A DNA stretch of 64,000 nucleotides from JADGOV01 sp963814355 (GTDB taxonomy: Bacteria > Actinomycetota > Actinomycetes > JADGOV01): contig CAWFCZ010000018.1 of assembly GCA_963814355.1 (NCBI GenBank), positions 496,001 through 560,000 on the forward strand, in the 5' to 3' direction. Below are positions 26,844 to 35,771 of this stretch, in pieces; position 1 is the stretch's first letter; each line of letters opens with the position of its first letter. A program made the translations under genes and the position numbers. Under the pieces are notes generated by a model. It ran no database searches. It was not told the origin of the DNA and saw nothing but the letters and a program-made list of their open reading frames with translations.

Positions 26844-27857
26844 ATGGCGCTGACGGCGGATCTGGTACTGGAGGGTGGCGGCGTCAAGGGCATCGCCCTG
26901 GTCGGGGCCGTCCAGCAGTTGATGGCGGCTGGCTATCGCTTTTCGCGGGTTGCGGGCAGTTCCGCCGGGGCGATCGTCGGTGCGCTGGTCGCCGCCGGAC
27001 TGCCCGCGGAGCGCATGGACGCGGTGATCGGCAGCCTCGATTACCGCAAGGTGCTCGACCGAGGATGGCTCGACCGCGTGCCACTGGTCGGTGAGACTCT
27101 CTCTGTCCTGCTGGAGAACGGGATCTACGAAGGCGACTACATCCGGGAGTGGCTGGGCAATCAACTGGCCGACCTCGGCGTCGAGACCTTTGCCGACCTG
27201 CGCTACGACGACCCCGGCGCCGATGCCACCTTGACGCCCGACCACCGGTACCGGTTCGTCGCCACCGTGACCGACGTCACGCTGGGGCAACTGCTGCGGC
27301 TGCCCTGGGACTATGCGCGGGCTTTCGGTCTGGACCCGGACCGGCAGCGCGTGGCGGACGCGGTCCGGGCCTCGATGTCCATTCCCTTCGTCTTCGAGCC
27401 GGTGGAGCTGCGTGATCGCCGCAACGGCCGCAGGTCGACGCTGCTCGACGGCGGGGTGCTCTCCAACTTCCCGGTCGACACCTTCGACCGCCGGGACGGC
27501 ACGCCGCCGCGCTGGCCGACCTTCGGGGTGAAGCTGGTCCCGGAGCTGCCGGCGGGTGCGGCGAAGGTTTTCCCGCTGGCGGGCCTCCCCCGCCCCAAGC
27601 CGGTGCGTCTCCTCGAGTCCTTGATCGCCACCATGGTGACCGGGCACGACCAGACCCGGCTCGCCGATCCGTGCGTGGCCGGCCGGCTGATCGGCGTGGA
27701 CACCGGGACGATCAGCTTCCTCGACTTCGGCCTCTCCGCTGCCCAGCAGCGGGAGTTGGCCGCGGCCGGCCGGCAAGCGGCGACCGAGTTTCTCCGGCAC
27801 TGGGACTGGTCGGCCTATCGGGCCGGGCCGTGCGGTGCCCGGCCGAGCAACCCCTGA
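26844..27857 (+). CDS. Patatin-like phospholipase
   Basis: 337 residues from ATG 26844. All patatin elements are visible: oxyanion hole GGGVKG at residues ~11-16, nucleophile motif GSSAG with Ser near residue 41, and the dyad Asp in LLDGGVLSNFP near residue 201. No signal peptide, so cytoplasmic. Patatins hydrolyse phospholipid or acylglycerol ester bonds. Stands alone between the Tad operon and pruA (convergent). A second, unrelated-looking patatin is found at 30908-31894 next to a WS/DGAT gene, hinting at storage-lipid turnover. Confidence 0.92.
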   Translation: MALTADLVLEGGGVKGIALVGAVQQLMAAGYRFSRVAGSSAGAIVGALVAAGLPAERMDAVIGSLDYRKVLDRGWLDRVPLVGETLSVLLENGIYEGDYIREWLGNQLADLGVETFADLRYDDPGADATLTPDHRYRFVATVTDVTLGQLLRLPWDYARAFGLDPDRQRVADAVRASMSIPFVFEPVELRDRRNGRRSTLLDGGVLSNFPVDTFDRRDGTPPRWPTFGVKLVPELPAGAAKVFPLAGLPRPKPVRLLESLIATMVTGHDQTRLADPCVAGRLIGVDTGTISFLDFGLSAAQQRELAAAGRQAATEFLRHWDWSAYRAGPCGARPSNP

Positions 27858-27899
27858 GCCGGCAGCCGGGCGACACCCGCTGCCGCGGCCGACTCCGAC

Positions 27900-29525
27900 T
27901 CAGCCCAGGTGCGGATAGCCGGACTCAGTGGCCGGCACAAAGGTCTCCTTGATCGACCGCGCCGACACCCAGCGCAGCAGGTTGAGGACGGATCCTGCCT
28001 TGTCGTTGGTGCCGCTGGCCCGCCCGCCGCCGAAGGGCTGCTGGCCGACCACCGCACCGGTCGGCTTGTCGTTGACGTAGAAGTTCCCGGCGGCGAACCG
28101 CAGGGTCTCCGACGCGGTGGCGATCGCCCGGCGGTCCGCGGCCAGGATGGAGCCGGTCAACGCGTACCTGGCGACGTCGGCGGCCTGGCGCACCACCGCG
28201 TCGTAGTCGGCGTCGTCGTAGATGAACAACCCCAGGATCGGGCCGAAGTACTCCTCGGTGAACACGGCATGCGTCGGGTCGGAGCCCGCCAACAGCGTGG
28301 GCCGGACGAAGAAGCCCTCGGAATCGTCACCAGTCCCGCCGGCGAGCACGGTCAGCGCCGGGTCGGAATGGGCATCGCGCAACACACCGGTCAGCCGGCG
28401 GTAGGCCCGCTCGTCGATGACCGCGCCGAGGAAGTTCCGGAAGTCGGTCACATCCCCCTGCGGCAGACCGTTCACCTCCTCGATGAGATCGTCGCGCAGC
28501 CGGTCCCACAACGAGCGTGGGATGTACGCCCGGGAGGCCGCCGAGCACTTCTGGCCCTGGTATTCGAACGCCCCCCGCACCAGCGCCACCCGCAGCACGT
28601 CGAGGTCGGCGGAGGGATGGGCGATGACGAAGTCCTTGCCACCGGTCTCCCCCACGACCCGGGGGTAGCCGCGGTACCCTTCGATGTGCTCGCCGATCGT
28701 GCGCCACAGGTGCTGGAACGTCCGCGTAGAGCCGGTGAAGTGCACCCCGCCCAGCGCCGGATCGACGAGGGCGACCTCGCTCACCGCGGGGCCGACACCG
28801 GTGACCATGTTGATCACGCCGGGCGGCAGGCCGGCGGCCTGCAGCAGCCGCATGGTGTGGTGCGCGGCGAGTTGCTGGGTCGGCGAAGGCTTCCACACCA
28901 CGGTGTTACCCATCAACGCCGGCGCGGTGGGCAGGTTGCCGGCGATCGCGGTGAAGTTGAACGGGGTGATCGCCAGGACGAAGCCCTCCAACGGGCGGTG
29001 GTCCAGCCGATTCCACACCCCCGGTGAAGAGATCGGCTGATCGGAGAGGATCTGACGGCCGAACGCCACGTTGAACCGCCAGAAGTCGATCAGCTCGCAG
29101 GCCGAATCGATCTCCGCCTGGTAACACGTCTTGCTTTGGCCCAGCATGGTGGCCGCGTTAAGGGTGTCCCGCCATGGCCCGGCGAGCAGGTCGGCTGCCT
29201 TGAGCAGGATGGCCGCCCGGTCATCGAAGGACAGTGCCCGCCAGCCCGGGGCCGCTTCCTTCGCGGCCGCCACGGCAGCCGCGACGTCATCTCCGGTGGC
29301 TTCGCGCAGCGTGCCGAGGCGGGAGTGCCGGTTGTGCGGCTGCACTACGGCGATCTCCGACCCGCCCCCGGCGCGCTGCTCCCCGCCGACGGTCATCGGC
29401 AGGTCCACCGGGGAGGCAGCGAGCTCCTTCAGGCGGCCCTCCAGCGACGCCCGTTCCGGGCTGCCAGGGGCGTAGGTGCGAATCGGTTCGTTGACCGGCT
29501 CCGGAACCTGACTCACCGCGTCCAT
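27900..29525 (-). CDS. pruA: L-glutamate gamma-semialdehyde (1-pyrroline-5-carboxylate) dehydrogenase
   Basis: 541 residues from ATG 29525, with GGGCAGGGAA just upstream. An aldehyde dehydrogenase oxidising glutamate semialdehyde to glutamate with NAD+ in proline catabolism. Motifs: FNFTAIAGNLPTAPALMGN for cofactor, GVGPAVSEVALVDP, VGETGGKDFVIAHPS with the general-base Glu, and FEYQGQKCSAASRAY with the catalytic Cys near residue 325. The C-terminus FGGGRASGTNDKAG is typical of the PruA type rather than other ALDHs. No proline dehydrogenase gene is next to it here. Confidence 0.95.
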   Translation of the reverse strand: MDAVSQVPEPVNEPIRTYAPGSPERASLEGRLKELAASPVDLPMTVGGEQRAGGGSEIAVVQPHNRHSRLGTLREATGDDVAAAVAAAKEAAPGWRALSFDDRAAILLKAADLLAGPWRDTLNAATMLGQSKTCYQAEIDSACELIDFWRFNVAFGRQILSDQPISSPGVWNRLDHRPLEGFVLAITPFNFTAIAGNLPTAPALMGNTVVWKPSPTQQLAAHHTMRLLQAAGLPPGVINMVTGVGPAVSEVALVDPALGGVHFTGSTRTFQHLWRTIGEHIEGYRGYPRVVGETGGKDFVIAHPSADLDVLRVALVRGAFEYQGQKCSAASRAYIPRSLWDRLRDDLIEEVNGLPQGDVTDFRNFLGAVIDERAYRRLTGVLRDAHSDPALTVLAGGTGDDSEGFFVRPTLLAGSDPTHAVFTEEYFGPILGLFIYDDADYDAVVRQAADVARYALTGSILAADRRAIATASETLRFAAGNFYVNDKPTGAVVGQQPFGGGRASGTNDKAGSVLNLLRWVSARSIKETFVPATESGYPHLG

Positions 29526-29669
29526 GACAATTCCCTGCCCTTCGGGTCGACGGTCACCCGCCCGGGTGACCTGAACGTCGGCTGTGCACATCGGGGAAAA
29601 CCCGGACCAAACCATTCGCCCGGCTCTAACGTATGTTGGCGGATGAAGGCGTACCCGGGGGAGCGGTCG

Positions 29670-30899
29670 GTGAGACGCAGGACCAGTAGGCTTGCCCAAG
29701 CGGCCGTGAGCGCGGCTCTGCTGCTTCCGGCAATTCCGGCTGCGGCGGCCCCCGGTGTCCCGACCGTCCCCCCGCCGGGTGGTCCGGCCAGCAACAACGC
29801 ACCGAATGCCGCCGCGGGTCTGCCGGCCCCCCGACCTCTGGCCGGAGTGCCCACGACCCCGGCCATCTCCCCTGCCTTGGCCGCCGCTCGCCAGGCAGCC
29901 GCGGAGTTGGCCGCCAAGGTCGCCGACCTGCAGACGGCCACCGAGTCGGCGGTGGAGCGCTACAACCAGGTGGCCGCCGACCTCAAGGTGGCTCAGGCCC
30001 GGCATGATCGAGCGGTCCGCGAGCTCACGACGGCCCGGGCCGTACAGGCCCGGGCCGATCGAATCGCCGATGACCGCGCCCGCACCATCTACATGTCCGG
30101 AGGACCGCCCGGCCTGCTCGACCTGACCATCGGTGCGGCACCGAACATGGACGCCTTCCACTCCTTCGACGACACCAGTTTCTTCGCCGCCGCGGACCGG
30201 CGGCGTTTCGACGCCGCCGCGGCGGCCGCCGCCGTCTCGGCCGCTGCCGAGCGCATGGCGGCCTCGACGCTGTCCACCCAGCAGCGGCTGGCCCGTGAGG
30301 CCGCCGCGGCCCGGTCCGCGGTGCAGGCCAAGCTGGCCGCCGAGCAGCATCTGCTGGCCTCGGCCAGCGCCCGGGTCCGGGCCGTGCTGGCCGCCGAGCA
30401 GCACGCTCAGGCGCAGGCCGCCGACGCCCTCGCCGCGATGGTGCGGGCCGCGCAACGCACCGTGGGGCCTGGCGTCGCGCTGCTGGCCGATACCACGCCG
30501 CTGGCGAAGGCGCGGTTGTCGCCGTTCGTGGTGCGGGTGCTGGCCAGCGCCGAGGCCCAGTTGGGTAAGCCGTACCAGTGGGGAGCGACCGGTCCGGCGT
30601 CCTACGACTGCTCGGGCCTCGTTCAGCACACATTTGCCGCCGCCGGGGTGGCCCTGCCGCGCACCGCCGCCCAGCAGTGGTCCGCCGGCACGCACCCAGT
30701 GAACACCGGGGTCCAACCCGGTGACCTGTTGTTCTGGGCGAACGGCAATGATCCGGCCACCATTCACCACGTGGCGATCTACCTGGGCTCGGGTTACATG
30801 ATCGCTGCGCCGCATACCGGGACCGTGGTCCAGGTGCAGCCGGTGTACTACGACGGGTTCTTCGGCGTGACCCGGGTCACGCCCTCCACCGGCGGATAG
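29670..30899 (+). CDS. Secreted NlpC/P60 peptidoglycan hydrolase with coiled coil (RipA/C-like)
   Basis: 409 residues from GTG 29670, chosen over ATG 29643 because CGGGGGAGCGG precedes it at the right distance and VRRRTSRLAQAAVSAALLLPAIPAAAAPG then forms a clean signal peptide. A Pro-rich stretch leads to a long Ala/Gln-rich coiled coil (~80-270). The NlpC/P60 domain is at the C-terminus, with Cys in YDCSGLVQHTF near residue 312 and His in IHHVAIYLGSGYM near 366. Such enzymes cut D-Glu to m-DAP bonds at division. TATGTT at 29632-29637 may be its -10. Divergent from pruA. Confidence 0.92.
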   Translation: MRRRTSRLAQAAVSAALLLPAIPAAAAPGVPTVPPPGGPASNNAPNAAAGLPAPRPLAGVPTTPAISPALAAARQAAAELAAKVADLQTATESAVERYNQVAADLKVAQARHDRAVRELTTARAVQARADRIADDRARTIYMSGGPPGLLDLTIGAAPNMDAFHSFDDTSFFAAADRRRFDAAAAAAAVSAAAERMAASTLSTQQRLAREAAAARSAVQAKLAAEQHLLASASARVRAVLAAEQHAQAQAADALAAMVRAAQRTVGPGVALLADTTPLAKARLSPFVVRVLASAEAQLGKPYQWGATGPASYDCSGLVQHTFAAAGVALPRTAAQQWSAGTHPVNTGVQPGDLLFWANGNDPATIHHVAIYLGSGYMIAAPHTGTVVQVQPVYYDGFFGVTRVTPSTGG

Positions 30900-30907
30900 C
30901 CGGCCGG

Positions 30908-31894
30908 TCAGCCGGCGGCGAGCCAGTCCGGGCGCTCGGCCAGCGTGGCGGCGCTGGTCCGCATCGACGTCTGTAGGACCAGTTCCCGCCGACGCGGATC
31001 CATCAGATTGGCCCCGATCGCCGCCAAGTCCTCCCGACCCGGGGCGAGGATGGTCACCTCGGTGCCGCCGCGCCGTACCTTCTGCACCTCGTGTAGCAAC
31101 CGCCGACTGGTGGCCCGGCGGATCGCCCGCTCCACCCGGGCCGGCACCGAGGTCGGCACGTCGTAGTCGAAGGAGGCCATCGGCGCGAGGACGACCACCT
31201 CGTCGAGACCCCGGTTGGCCAGCAGGTCGACCGAGGTCGCGGAGCACGTGCCGCCGTCGACGTAGCGGCGGCCGCCGATCCGGATCGGGGCGTACCAGCC
31301 GGGGATGGCGCAGGAGGCCATCACCGCCTCCGACAGCCCGGCCGGCGGCGATCCGGGCCGACCGAAGGGGACCCGCCTGCCGTTGTCGTAGTCCATCGCC
31401 ACGATCCAGGTCGCCGGATGGGCTGCCCAGGTACCGGCCGGAACGAAAGCCTCGATCACCCGACCGATCGGGGCCATAGACCCGCGGCCGCGCGGCAACA
31501 ACGAGGACAGGGCGGCGGCCGGCGGGTACCGGCGCGGATGCAACGCCGCTCGCAGCGCCAACCCGCGCGAGCCCATCCGCAACTCCGGGCGCTGGGGCAA
31601 CGGCCCGCCGCTGTCCACCGCGGAGTCGTAGTCGATTGCGGGCTCCTCCGCACCGGGAATGCCGAGTTGGTGATGGTAGATGGTGTCCAGCTCCACTCCG
31701 GCGCCGAGGAAGGCCGCCATCACCGAGCCGGCGGACGTGCCTACCAGCATGTCCGCGGAAGCGGGCTCGAAGCCTTCCGCCTCCCGCAACGCCAGCAGCG
31801 CGCCGACCGTCCAGGCGAACCCGAGGACCCCGCCGGCGCCGCACACCAGGCCGCGCCGGGGGGTATGCCTGCGCGGGCCCGCGGAGGGACTCAT
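30908..31894 (-). CDS. Patatin-like phospholipase (second)
   Basis: 328 residues from ATG 31894, where a Pro/Arg-rich N-terminus leads to LVCGAGGVLGFAW, a variant of the GGxR/KG oxyanion loop. The Ser nucleophile lies in MLVGTSAGSVMA (~residue 55-60), and DGGTCSATSVDLL carries the Asp of the dyad. C-terminal part is Arg-rich. The gene lies 28 bp downstream of the WS/DGAT gene on the same strand, so a shared role in neutral-lipid metabolism is plausible. Longer readings toward 32032 only shadow the WS/DGAT gene. Confidence 0.88.
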   Translation of the reverse strand: MSPSAGPRRHTPRRGLVCGAGGVLGFAWTVGALLALREAEGFEPASADMLVGTSAGSVMAAFLGAGVELDTIYHHQLGIPGAEEPAIDYDSAVDSGGPLPQRPELRMGSRGLALRAALHPRRYPPAAALSSLLPRGRGSMAPIGRVIEAFVPAGTWAAHPATWIVAMDYDNGRRVPFGRPGSPPAGLSEAVMASCAIPGWYAPIRIGGRRYVDGGTCSATSVDLLANRGLDEVVVLAPMASFDYDVPTSVPARVERAIRRATSRRLLHEVQKVRRGGTEVTILAPGREDLAAIGANLMDPRRRELVLQTSMRTSAATLAERPDWLAAG

Positions 31895-31922
31895 CGACCG
31901 GGCCGGAACGCAGCCGGGGACC

Positions 31923-33311
31923 TCACCGGACGGTCCGCACCAACTCGGCGAGGGATTCCTCGAGCAGGCCCGCGAGCACGTCGACGTCGGGCATCGCGTC
32001 GCGGTCGGCCAGCAGGCCGTAGTACACCCCACCGTTGTAGGAGGTGAGGCCGATACTCACCGCCTGTCCCTTGGCCAGCGGCACCACCGGGTAGGCCTGC
32101 AGCATCTGCGCGCCCGCCGCGTACAGCGGGAACTGCGGCCCCGGCACGTTGGTCACCACGGTGTTGAACAGCCGCCTGGACAACCCGGACGCCGCCCGGG
32201 CGCCGAGGGCGTGCAGGGTGGGCGGGGCGAACCCGCCGAGGGCGACCAGCGCATCGGCGGCCACCGACTGTCCCGACTCCTTGTGCGCCCTCATCGCGTA
32301 GCTGATCTGGTGCAGCCGGACGACCGGGTTCTCCTCACCGATCGGCAGGTCGACGTAAAAGGAGGAGACGTGGTTACCGGACTCGCCGGTCCGTTCGTTC
32401 TTGACACTGACCGGCACCATCGCCCTGATCACGGTGCGCGGGGCGACCGACTCCCCGCGGGTGAGCATGAACTGGCGCAGCGCCCCCGCGACCGTGGTCA
32501 GCACGGCATCGTTCACCGTCCCGCCGTGCGCCTTGCGAACTCGCTTGTAGTCGTCGAGTTCGGTGTCCGCTGTGCCGAAGCGGCGCTGCTCGCGGATGTC
32601 AGCGTTCAGCGGGCTGTCGTGTGCCGGGCGCAAGGTGGTCCTGGCCATGTCGGCGAAACCGAGCAGTGAATGCGCCGTCCTGCCCGGCAGGGCGCGCAGG
32701 TCGCTGACCTGGGACCGGGCGGCGTCCATTACCGCGGTCGGCCGGCGAATGTAGTCCCGCACCGCGTCGCCGACCAGATCGATCGCAGACGGCGCCGGCC
32801 GCGGCGACCAGGCGCTCACCGTCATCGCACGCGGCTTCGGGGTGGCGTCCATGATCAGCTGGCCGATATCCACCGCGGCCAGCCCGTCCACCATGGCGTG
32901 GTGGGTCTTGGTGAGGATTGCGAACCGGTCGCCGGACAGGCCCTCGACGATGTACATCTCCCACAGTGGACGGCTGCGGTCCAAATGACGCGACTGGACG
33001 CGGGCCACCAGTTCGCGTAACTGGGCGTCGGTGCCCGGCTTGGGAAGCGCGCTGCGGCGCACGTGATAGGTGACGTCGAAGTCCGGATCGTCGACCCACA
33101 CCGGGCTGGCCAGTCGCCCGGGAACCCACCGGATCTTTTGCCGGTACCTTGGGACGGCCGTGATCCGCTCGGTGATCAGCTGACAGAGCCGTTCGTACTC
33201 CACGCCCGGCGAGGTGTCGGCGTAGACCTGCACGCTGCCGACGTGCATCGGCGTGCTCGGCTCCTCCATGTAGAGGAACGACACGTCCAGCGGGCTCAGC
33301 CGGTCGGCCAT
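31923..33311 (-). CDS. Wax ester synthase/diacylglycerol acyltransferase (WS/DGAT)
   Basis: 462 residues from ATG 33311 preceded by GGAGAGGTGAT. It uses acyl-CoA to acylate diacylglycerol or fatty alcohols, making storage triacylglycerol or wax. Hallmarks: N-terminal LSPLDVSFLYMEEPSTPMHVG, the catalytic HHAMVDG near residue 137, the mid-protein GGTVNDAVLTTVAGALRQF, and C-terminal TNVPGPQFPLYAAGA. Normal length for the actinobacterial Tgs family. Long open frame further upstream (to 33755) is a repeat-containing shadow and not part of the gene. Confidence 0.95.
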   Translation of the reverse strand: MADRLSPLDVSFLYMEEPSTPMHVGSVQVYADTSPGVEYERLCQLITERITAVPRYRQKIRWVPGRLASPVWVDDPDFDVTYHVRRSALPKPGTDAQLRELVARVQSRHLDRSRPLWEMYIVEGLSGDRFAILTKTHHAMVDGLAAVDIGQLIMDATPKPRAMTVSAWSPRPAPSAIDLVGDAVRDYIRRPTAVMDAARSQVSDLRALPGRTAHSLLGFADMARTTLRPAHDSPLNADIREQRRFGTADTELDDYKRVRKAHGGTVNDAVLTTVAGALRQFMLTRGESVAPRTVIRAMVPVSVKNERTGESGNHVSSFYVDLPIGEENPVVRLHQISYAMRAHKESGQSVAADALVALGGFAPPTLHALGARAASGLSRRLFNTVVTNVPGPQFPLYAAGAQMLQAYPVVPLAKGQAVSIGLTSYNGGVYYGLLADRDAMPDVDVLAGLLEESLAELVRTVR

Positions 33312-33425
33312 GCGCGGATCACCTCTCCTCGGCCAGCTCGTGTTCCTATCGTGCCACGTCAGGTCCGTGGCGCCTCGACAGCGCCCAGCGGCGGGCCGCC
33401 AGCCAACGACACCGGCCGCCGACTC

Positions 33426-33511
33426 GACCGGATTCGAGCGGACCGGATTCGAGCGGACCGGATTCGAGCGGACCGGATCACGGGCACGGGGCGGATCACG
33501 GGCACGGGGCG
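33426..33511. repeat. 15-bp and 18-bp short tandem repeats at the end of the LytR_C gene
   Basis: Three exact copies of GACCGGATTCGAGCG (33426-33470) plus a partial fourth, directly followed by two copies of GATCACGGGCACGGGGCG (33476-33493 and 33494-33511). The second block runs across the stop codon of the minus-strand gene ending at 33496. It is most likely slippage-expanded minisatellite DNA with no known role. The 184 bp between the WS/DGAT start and 33496 contain nothing else. Confidence 0.85.
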
Positions 33512-34044
33512 GCGCTTGCCGGCGTGGCGCTCGGCAGGTTGGCCGCCTTGGTGGCCACGGCCACCTCCGCCGGGGTCCGCAGCCGGCGGAAGGCGCCGCC
33601 GAGGACGATGTCCACCCGCTTCGTCGCCTTCTTGTCCGGGACAAGTCTCGCGTCGGGCACCTGAAGAGCGACGAGCCGAGCCGCCGACGCCTGCTGAGGG
33701 CCGTACCGAACCTCGCTGCGGCCCGCGACCCGCGCCGCGTTGCCGACTCCGGCAACCCGGAAGCCGCGCTGGCGCAATACCCCGGCGGTCCGGCCGGCCA
33801 ACCCGCGGCGGCCGGTACCGTTGAGCACCCGAACCGGCACCGCAGGCGCCCGCGTGACGGACGGGGTGACGCTGGGGCAGGTCACCGCGTTGTGCTTCGA
33901 GGGCGAGTGCACCAACCGCCAGCCGCCGTAGGCGATGCCGAGGAAAAGCAGCAACGAGAGGCCCGCCGCCACGGCCGCCCGCCTGGGGAACTGGCGGCGT
34001 GGCCCTAGGTCCGTCGCCTTATCCACCGGCTCGGAGGTAGTCAT
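33496..34044 (-). CDS. Membrane-anchored LytR C-terminal-domain protein
   Basis: 182 residues from ATG 34044: a basic cytoplasmic stretch, one TM helix (RRAAVAAGLSLLLFLGIAYGGWRLV, ~25-45) and a LytR_C domain (VPVRVLNGTGRRGLAGRTAGVLRQRGFRVAGVGNA ... VRYGPQQASAARLVALQVP ... VDIVLGGAFRRL). Such domains are fused to, or accompany, LytR-CpsA-Psr cell-wall ligases. The frame stays open and codon-rich upstream to GTG 34281, 8 bp after the CpaE-like gene, so the protein could instead have an extra 79 residues (including TGFDLIDAFDAWKQTGRL); no ribosome site decides. Last gene of the HTH-divergent SAF/CpaE-like operon. Confidence 0.75.
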   Translation of the reverse strand: MTTSEPVDKATDLGPRRQFPRRAAVAAGLSLLLFLGIAYGGWRLVHSPSKHNAVTCPSVTPSVTRAPAVPVRVLNGTGRRGLAGRTAGVLRQRGFRVAGVGNAARVAGRSEVRYGPQQASAARLVALQVPDARLVPDKKATKRVDIVLGGAFRRLRTPAEVAVATKAANLPSATPASAAPCP

Positions 34045-34289
34045 TGGCCTGCACTCTAAAGCCTGTCGACAAATGGTCGCAGCGCCCTTCTCGGCGTCCC
34101 GGTCACGTGCTGGGTGGCGACGATGACCCGCGAGGCGGCCGGTCTGCTTCCACGCGTCGAAGGCGTCGATCAGGTCGAACCCGGTGCGCGGCACCTCGAC
34201 GTCGGGGTCGGACTGCGGGGCTGTCGGCGTTTGCTTGCCGAGGCGCAGTCCGGTGGTGAACGCGAACCGGGCCGACCCCACGTGGCGGG

Positions 34290-35771
34290 TCAGCGCTGGC
34301 CGCTCGACCGACCGAGCCCCCGCTTCGCCCTCCGGGCCGACCGGTGGCCGCCGTTGACAGCCCTAGCCACGGACTCGGCCGGCTCGTGGGTCAGTGACTC
34401 CGCGAGCTGGCCTAGTGCCTTGCGGGCCGCCGAGCCGGGAGCGACCTCCGTCACGGTGCGCCCGGCCGCGGCGGCAGCGTCGTAAGCGGAGAGGTCATAG
34501 GGCACGTAACCGATCGGTGCCACACCGGCGTAGCGGGCCAGCGCCGCCCCGACTTCCTTCTCGGGGTTGCCGCCGACGGCGCCGCGTCGAGTGCGATTGA
34601 TCACCACCTGCGGGCGGGCGCCGGGGATCACCTCGGCCAGTTCGGACAGGCCTCGGATCAGTCGGGCGACGCCCACCGGGTCGGCGGAGCCGACGACCAC
34701 GACGGTGTCGGCCGCGGCGAGGGCGGCCAGCGTGGCGCCGTTGCGCCGCGGCGCCGCCGTGTCGTACATGAGATCCTCGTCCCGCTCCAGGCTGAACCCA
34801 CAGTCGATCACCGTGACCGGGGCCAGGCTCCGGCACAGCTCCAGCACGATCTCGAACGCCGCGGTTCGCAGTTCCGGCCAGCGCGCCGGGCGGGAGATGC
34901 CCGGCAGCACTCGAAGGCCTCCGGCGCAACGGCGGGCCAGGGCCGCCAGCCTCGGCAGATCCAGCGTGCCGGTATTTGCCAGCCGGCAGGCCGCCGCGAG
35001 CCCCGGGGTCTCCTCCAGCATGCCGAGCAGGGTAGTGACCGTGCCGCCGTAGACGTCGGCGTCCACCAGCAACGGTCCCCGGCCGCGCGCGGCGAGTTCG
35101 GCTGCCAGCCCGATCGCGACGCTGGTTCGGCCGGGGGCGCCGGTCGGTCCCCACACGGCGATCAGCGATCCGGCGGCGGGCGGCGGCGGGAATGCCGGCG
35201 CGGCGTCGATGACCTCGGCGGGAGGCGTCCCGGGTTCGGCTACCGCCACGTCGAGCCGGTCGGCTCCGCCGTCCCACGGTGTCGGGCCGCTCCCAGCGCC
35301 ACCGGCCGACCCCGGCCGACCGGCAGCGGACGGCATCGGCTCCGCCGGTGCCCCCGGCGCGGCGAATCCCCCGCTGCCCGACGGTTTCCGCATTGCCGCG
35401 GCCAGGATCGCCGCGGCGACCCGTGGGGCCTCTGCCGTCGTGGGCACCACGTCGGCCACCCCGAGCTGCCGCAGCCTGCGCTCGGCTTCCTGGTCGGCTG
35501 ATCCGTGCTCAGCACTGACGACGCCGATCACGGCCACGCCGGCAAGACCGAGGCGGGCCAGGGCATCCCGGTCCAGGCGGCGCAGGTCACCCGACACGAC
35601 AGCGACCCTGGCGACCCCGGTGGCGGCTACGGCGAGCAGGTCGGCAAGGTCGACGCAGCGCCGGACCACGATCGCCCCGAGGGACGCCCGGCGCAGGTCG
35701 GTGACCAGCCTGGCCTCCCACGCCCCGTCGGAGACCGCGGTGAGGACCGGAACCGGCCCCGCACGGCTCAC
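34290..35771 (-). CDS. CpaE/MinD-like P-loop ATPase of the Tad/Flp type
   Basis: 493 residues from GTG 35771, overlapping the SAF gene stop by 4 nt (GTGA). The N-terminal ~110 residues resemble a receiver-like domain (RVAVVSGDLRRLDRDALARLGLAG), then a Gly/Pro/Ala linker, then a MinD-type domain with deviant Walker A WGPTGAPGRTSVAIGLAAELA near residue 205, PLLVDADVYGGT and VTVIDCGFSLERDEDL. In Tad systems CpaE/TadZ places the pilus at the pole. The core Tad genes are 8 kb away on the same strand, so the two clusters may serve one machine. Confidence 0.85.
   Translation of the reverse strand: MSRAGPVPVLTAVSDGAWEARLVTDLRRASLGAIVVRRCVDLADLLAVAATGVARVAVVSGDLRRLDRDALARLGLAGVAVIGVVSAEHGSADQEAERRLRQLGVADVVPTTAEAPRVAAAILAAAMRKPSGSGGFAAPGAPAEPMPSAAGRPGSAGGAGSGPTPWDGGADRLDVAVAEPGTPPAEVIDAAPAFPPPPAAGSLIAVWGPTGAPGRTSVAIGLAAELAARGRGPLLVDADVYGGTVTTLLGMLEETPGLAAACRLANTGTLDLPRLAALARRCAGGLRVLPGISRPARWPELRTAAFEIVLELCRSLAPVTVIDCGFSLERDEDLMYDTAAPRRNGATLAALAAADTVVVVGSADPVGVARLIRGLSELAEVIPGARPQVVINRTRRGAVGGNPEKEVGAALARYAGVAPIGYVPYDLSAYDAAAAAGRTVTEVAPGSAARKALGQLAESLTHEPAESVARAVNGGHRSARRAKRGLGRSSGQR

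Noticed and set aside
28600..31844. Very long minus-strand frame extending pruA upstream to about 1,300 residues
   Set aside because: Only the part from ATG 29525 has the aldehyde dehydrogenase; the rest is a stop-free shadow of the NlpC and patatin genes in GC-rich DNA.
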